Assembly (NCBI GenBank): GCA_049651845.1 | Contig: JBASCW010000119.1 | Location: 1-48,211 of the forward strand | Length of the DNA stretch: 48,211 nucleotides | From: RBG-16-66-20 sp049651845 | GTDB taxonomy: Bacteria > Pseudomonadota > Gammaproteobacteria > Burkholderiales > SG8-39 | Reading direction: 5' to 3' | Shown: positions 47,123 through 48,211 of the stretch, in pieces | Layout: each line of letters starts with the position of its first letter | Position numbering within the stretch: the first letter of the stretch is position 1 | The notes under the pieces: model-generated | The model's input: the letters and a program-made list of their open reading frames with translations, nothing else | Databases searched by the model: none | What the model was told of the DNA's origin: nothing | Made by a program: the position numbers and the translations under genes

Positions 47123-48211
47123 CTAGATCGAGAACTCGATCAGGAAGGGTCCGCGCCGCGCGCGGGCCGACGTGAACGCGTCGGTGAAGGCCTCCAGCGT
47201 CTCGACGCGCACGGCTTCCACGCCCATGCCTTCGGCGAGCTTGGTCCAGCGGATTTCGGGCCGCGCGAGGTCGAACAGCTCTTTCGACGCGGGTCCCGGC
47301 TGCGCGCCGACCGCGGCCAGCTCGCCCTGCAGGATCGCGTAGCGGCGGTTGGCGAACACCACGTTGACGACGTCCAGCTTCTCGCGCGCCTGCGTCCACA
47401 GCGCCTGCAGCGAATACATGCCCGCGCCGTCAGCCTGCAGGCAGACGACCTTGCGGTCCGGGCAGGCGACCGCGGCGCCGGTGGCAGCCGGGAACGCGTG
47501 CCCGATGGCGCCGCCGGTGATCTGGATCCAGTCGTGCGGCGCCGCGCCCCAAGTGAGCGGGAACAACGCGCGGCCCGAGGTCACCGCGTCCTCGGCGACG
47601 ATCGCGTTCTCCGGCAGCAGCGCCGCGAGCGTCAGGCCGAAGGCCTCGGGCTTGAACGGCCCGCCGTGCAATTCCGGTTTGGCGACATCGTCGCGCATCG
47701 GCGCATCGCGCGGCGCGCCGAGCGCGTCGGCGAGCGCTTCGAGCGCGCAGACCACGTCCGTCTCGGGCGTGGCGAGCGTGTGCACGGCGCAGTCCTCCGG
47801 CCACAACGTGCTCGGCTTGCCCGGATAGGCGAAGAAGCCGACCGGCGCCTTCGCCCCCGCGAGCACGAGGTGCTTGGTGCCTTCGAGCATCTTGAGCGCC
47901 GCATCGACCACGTAGGGAATGCGGTCCACCGGCACGCGCCCGCGGCCGCGCGGCATGCGCGGCACCTGCGTGGGCGTGCGCAGCTTGGCGCCGGTCGCGT
48001 GCGCGATGCGGTTGGCCGCGCGCAGGCCCGCTTCGCTGAGCGCCGCGTTCGACAGCACCAGCATCGAGGGGGCGCGCGTGCGCAGCGCGCGCGCGATCGC
48101 CTGCACCGTCTCCGATGCGACCTGCGCCGCGGCGGGCGGCGGCGACGGCTTGCCGGGCTCGCTGCCCTCGTTCCAGGCGCAATCGGCGGGCAGGATCAGC
48201 GTCGCGGTGCC
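47123..48211 (-). CDS. TPP-dependent enzyme, acetolactate synthase / benzoylformate decarboxylase-like (partial)
   Basis: The C-terminal 362 residues; the start lies beyond the right edge. The central FAD/TPP-enzyme domain (PADCAWNEGSEP to about GAKAPVGFFAYPGK) is followed by the TPP-binding domain with LQADGAGMYSLQALW and VVFANRRYAILQGE. The usual GDG is ADG and the usual NN is AN. The family is annotated as acetolactate synthase large subunit-like, but a role in another 2-oxoacid reaction is as likely. It ends in a short repeat shared with the end of the RND gene. Confidence 0.82.
   Translation of the reverse strand, partial: GTATLILPADCAWNEGSEPGKPSPPPAAAQVASETVQAIARALRTRAPSMLVLSNAALSEAGLRAANRIAHATGAKLRTPTQVPRMPRGRGRVPVDRIPYVVDAALKMLEGTKHLVLAGAKAPVGFFAYPGKPSTLWPEDCAVHTLATPETDVVCALEALADALGAPRDAPMRDDVAKPELHGGPFKPEAFGLTLAALLPENAIVAEDAVTSGRALFPLTWGAAPHDWIQITGGAIGHAFPAATGAAVACPDRKVVCLQADGAGMYSLQALWTQAREKLDVVNVVFANRRYAILQGELAAVGAQPGPASKELFDLARPEIRWTKLAEGMGVEAVRVETLEAFTDAFTSARARRGPFLIEFSI

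Noticed and set aside
47093..47126. Direct repeat GGCGGCGACTAG at the ends of the RND and TPP-enzyme genes
   Set aside because: Short GC-rich repeat at two stop codons; may be a small duplication, without sign of an attachment site or mobile element.
43870..47175. 1101-codon open frame overlapping the RND pump
   Set aside because: Out-of-frame shadow rich in Arg, Ala, His and Asp; the pump frame has all family motifs.

Overview
The window is a GC-rich chromosomal segment of a Gram-negative bacterium, most likely a betaproteobacterium. The support is the block mrcA / pilMNOPQ-aroK-aroB-gltB-gltD, with cyaY divergent from an lptM-like gene and lysA, which is a typical betaproteobacterial neighbourhood. 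Outer-membrane porins, an RND pump, periplasmic c-type cytochromes and Tat, Sec and lipoprotein signals fit a diderm cell. No tRNA, rRNA, CRISPR array, insertion sequence or phage gene was seen.

Region 1 (1-3706) holds two tandem porin genes on the minus strand, one cut by the window edge, and a divergent OmpR-type response regulator / sensor kinase pair resembling CusRS/CopRS metal sensors.

Region 2 (3717-20085) is about 16 kb read entirely on the minus strand: an accessory copper, periplasmic redox and thiol island. In order of transcription it has: a Cu+-ATPase behind a CueR-type promoter, followed by cueR; a small Cys/His-rich protein; a copper operon (small periplasmic protein, TolC-like lipoprotein, PcoA/CopA-type multicopper oxidase, cupredoxin, CusF-like chaperone, second cupredoxin); a 45-residue secreted protein and an HD-GYP protein behind an FNR-type site; and a second FNR-type site in front of a long series. 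That series is a small CxC protein, a DUF2933 protein, an ICMT-family membrane methyltransferase, a Met-rich protein, a TlpA/DsbE thioredoxin, CcdA, DUF411, DsbB-like, DsbA-like, an AhpD-like protein, a cytochrome c, two decayed genes (a cytochrome c and a Dsb-like remnant) and a membrane protein. Oxidising (DsbA/DsbB-like) and reducing (CcdA/TlpA) thiol relays therefore sit in one cluster with copper-binding proteins.

Region 3 (20086-33454) is mostly housekeeping on the minus strand: aroK-aroB, then gltB-gltD (glutamate synthase) from its own sigma70-like promoter, an N-terminally truncated Crp/Fnr gene, a 34-codon membrane ORF, and glmU-glmS followed by a PYROXD2-like flavoprotein.

Region 4 (33490-48211) has pilMNOPQ (type IV pilus alignment complex and secretin) ending in a strong terminator; mrcA (PBP1A) divergent from pilM; cyaY convergent with mrcA; an lptM-like lipoprotein and lysA; an RND adaptor and pump; and a convergent TPP-dependent enzyme that runs off the right edge.

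The parts most worth attention are the two FNR-type promoters with class II spacing inside the copper/thiol island, the CueR promoter placed so that the ATPase mRNA would be nearly leaderless, and the local gene decay at 4196-4685 and 25169-25600.
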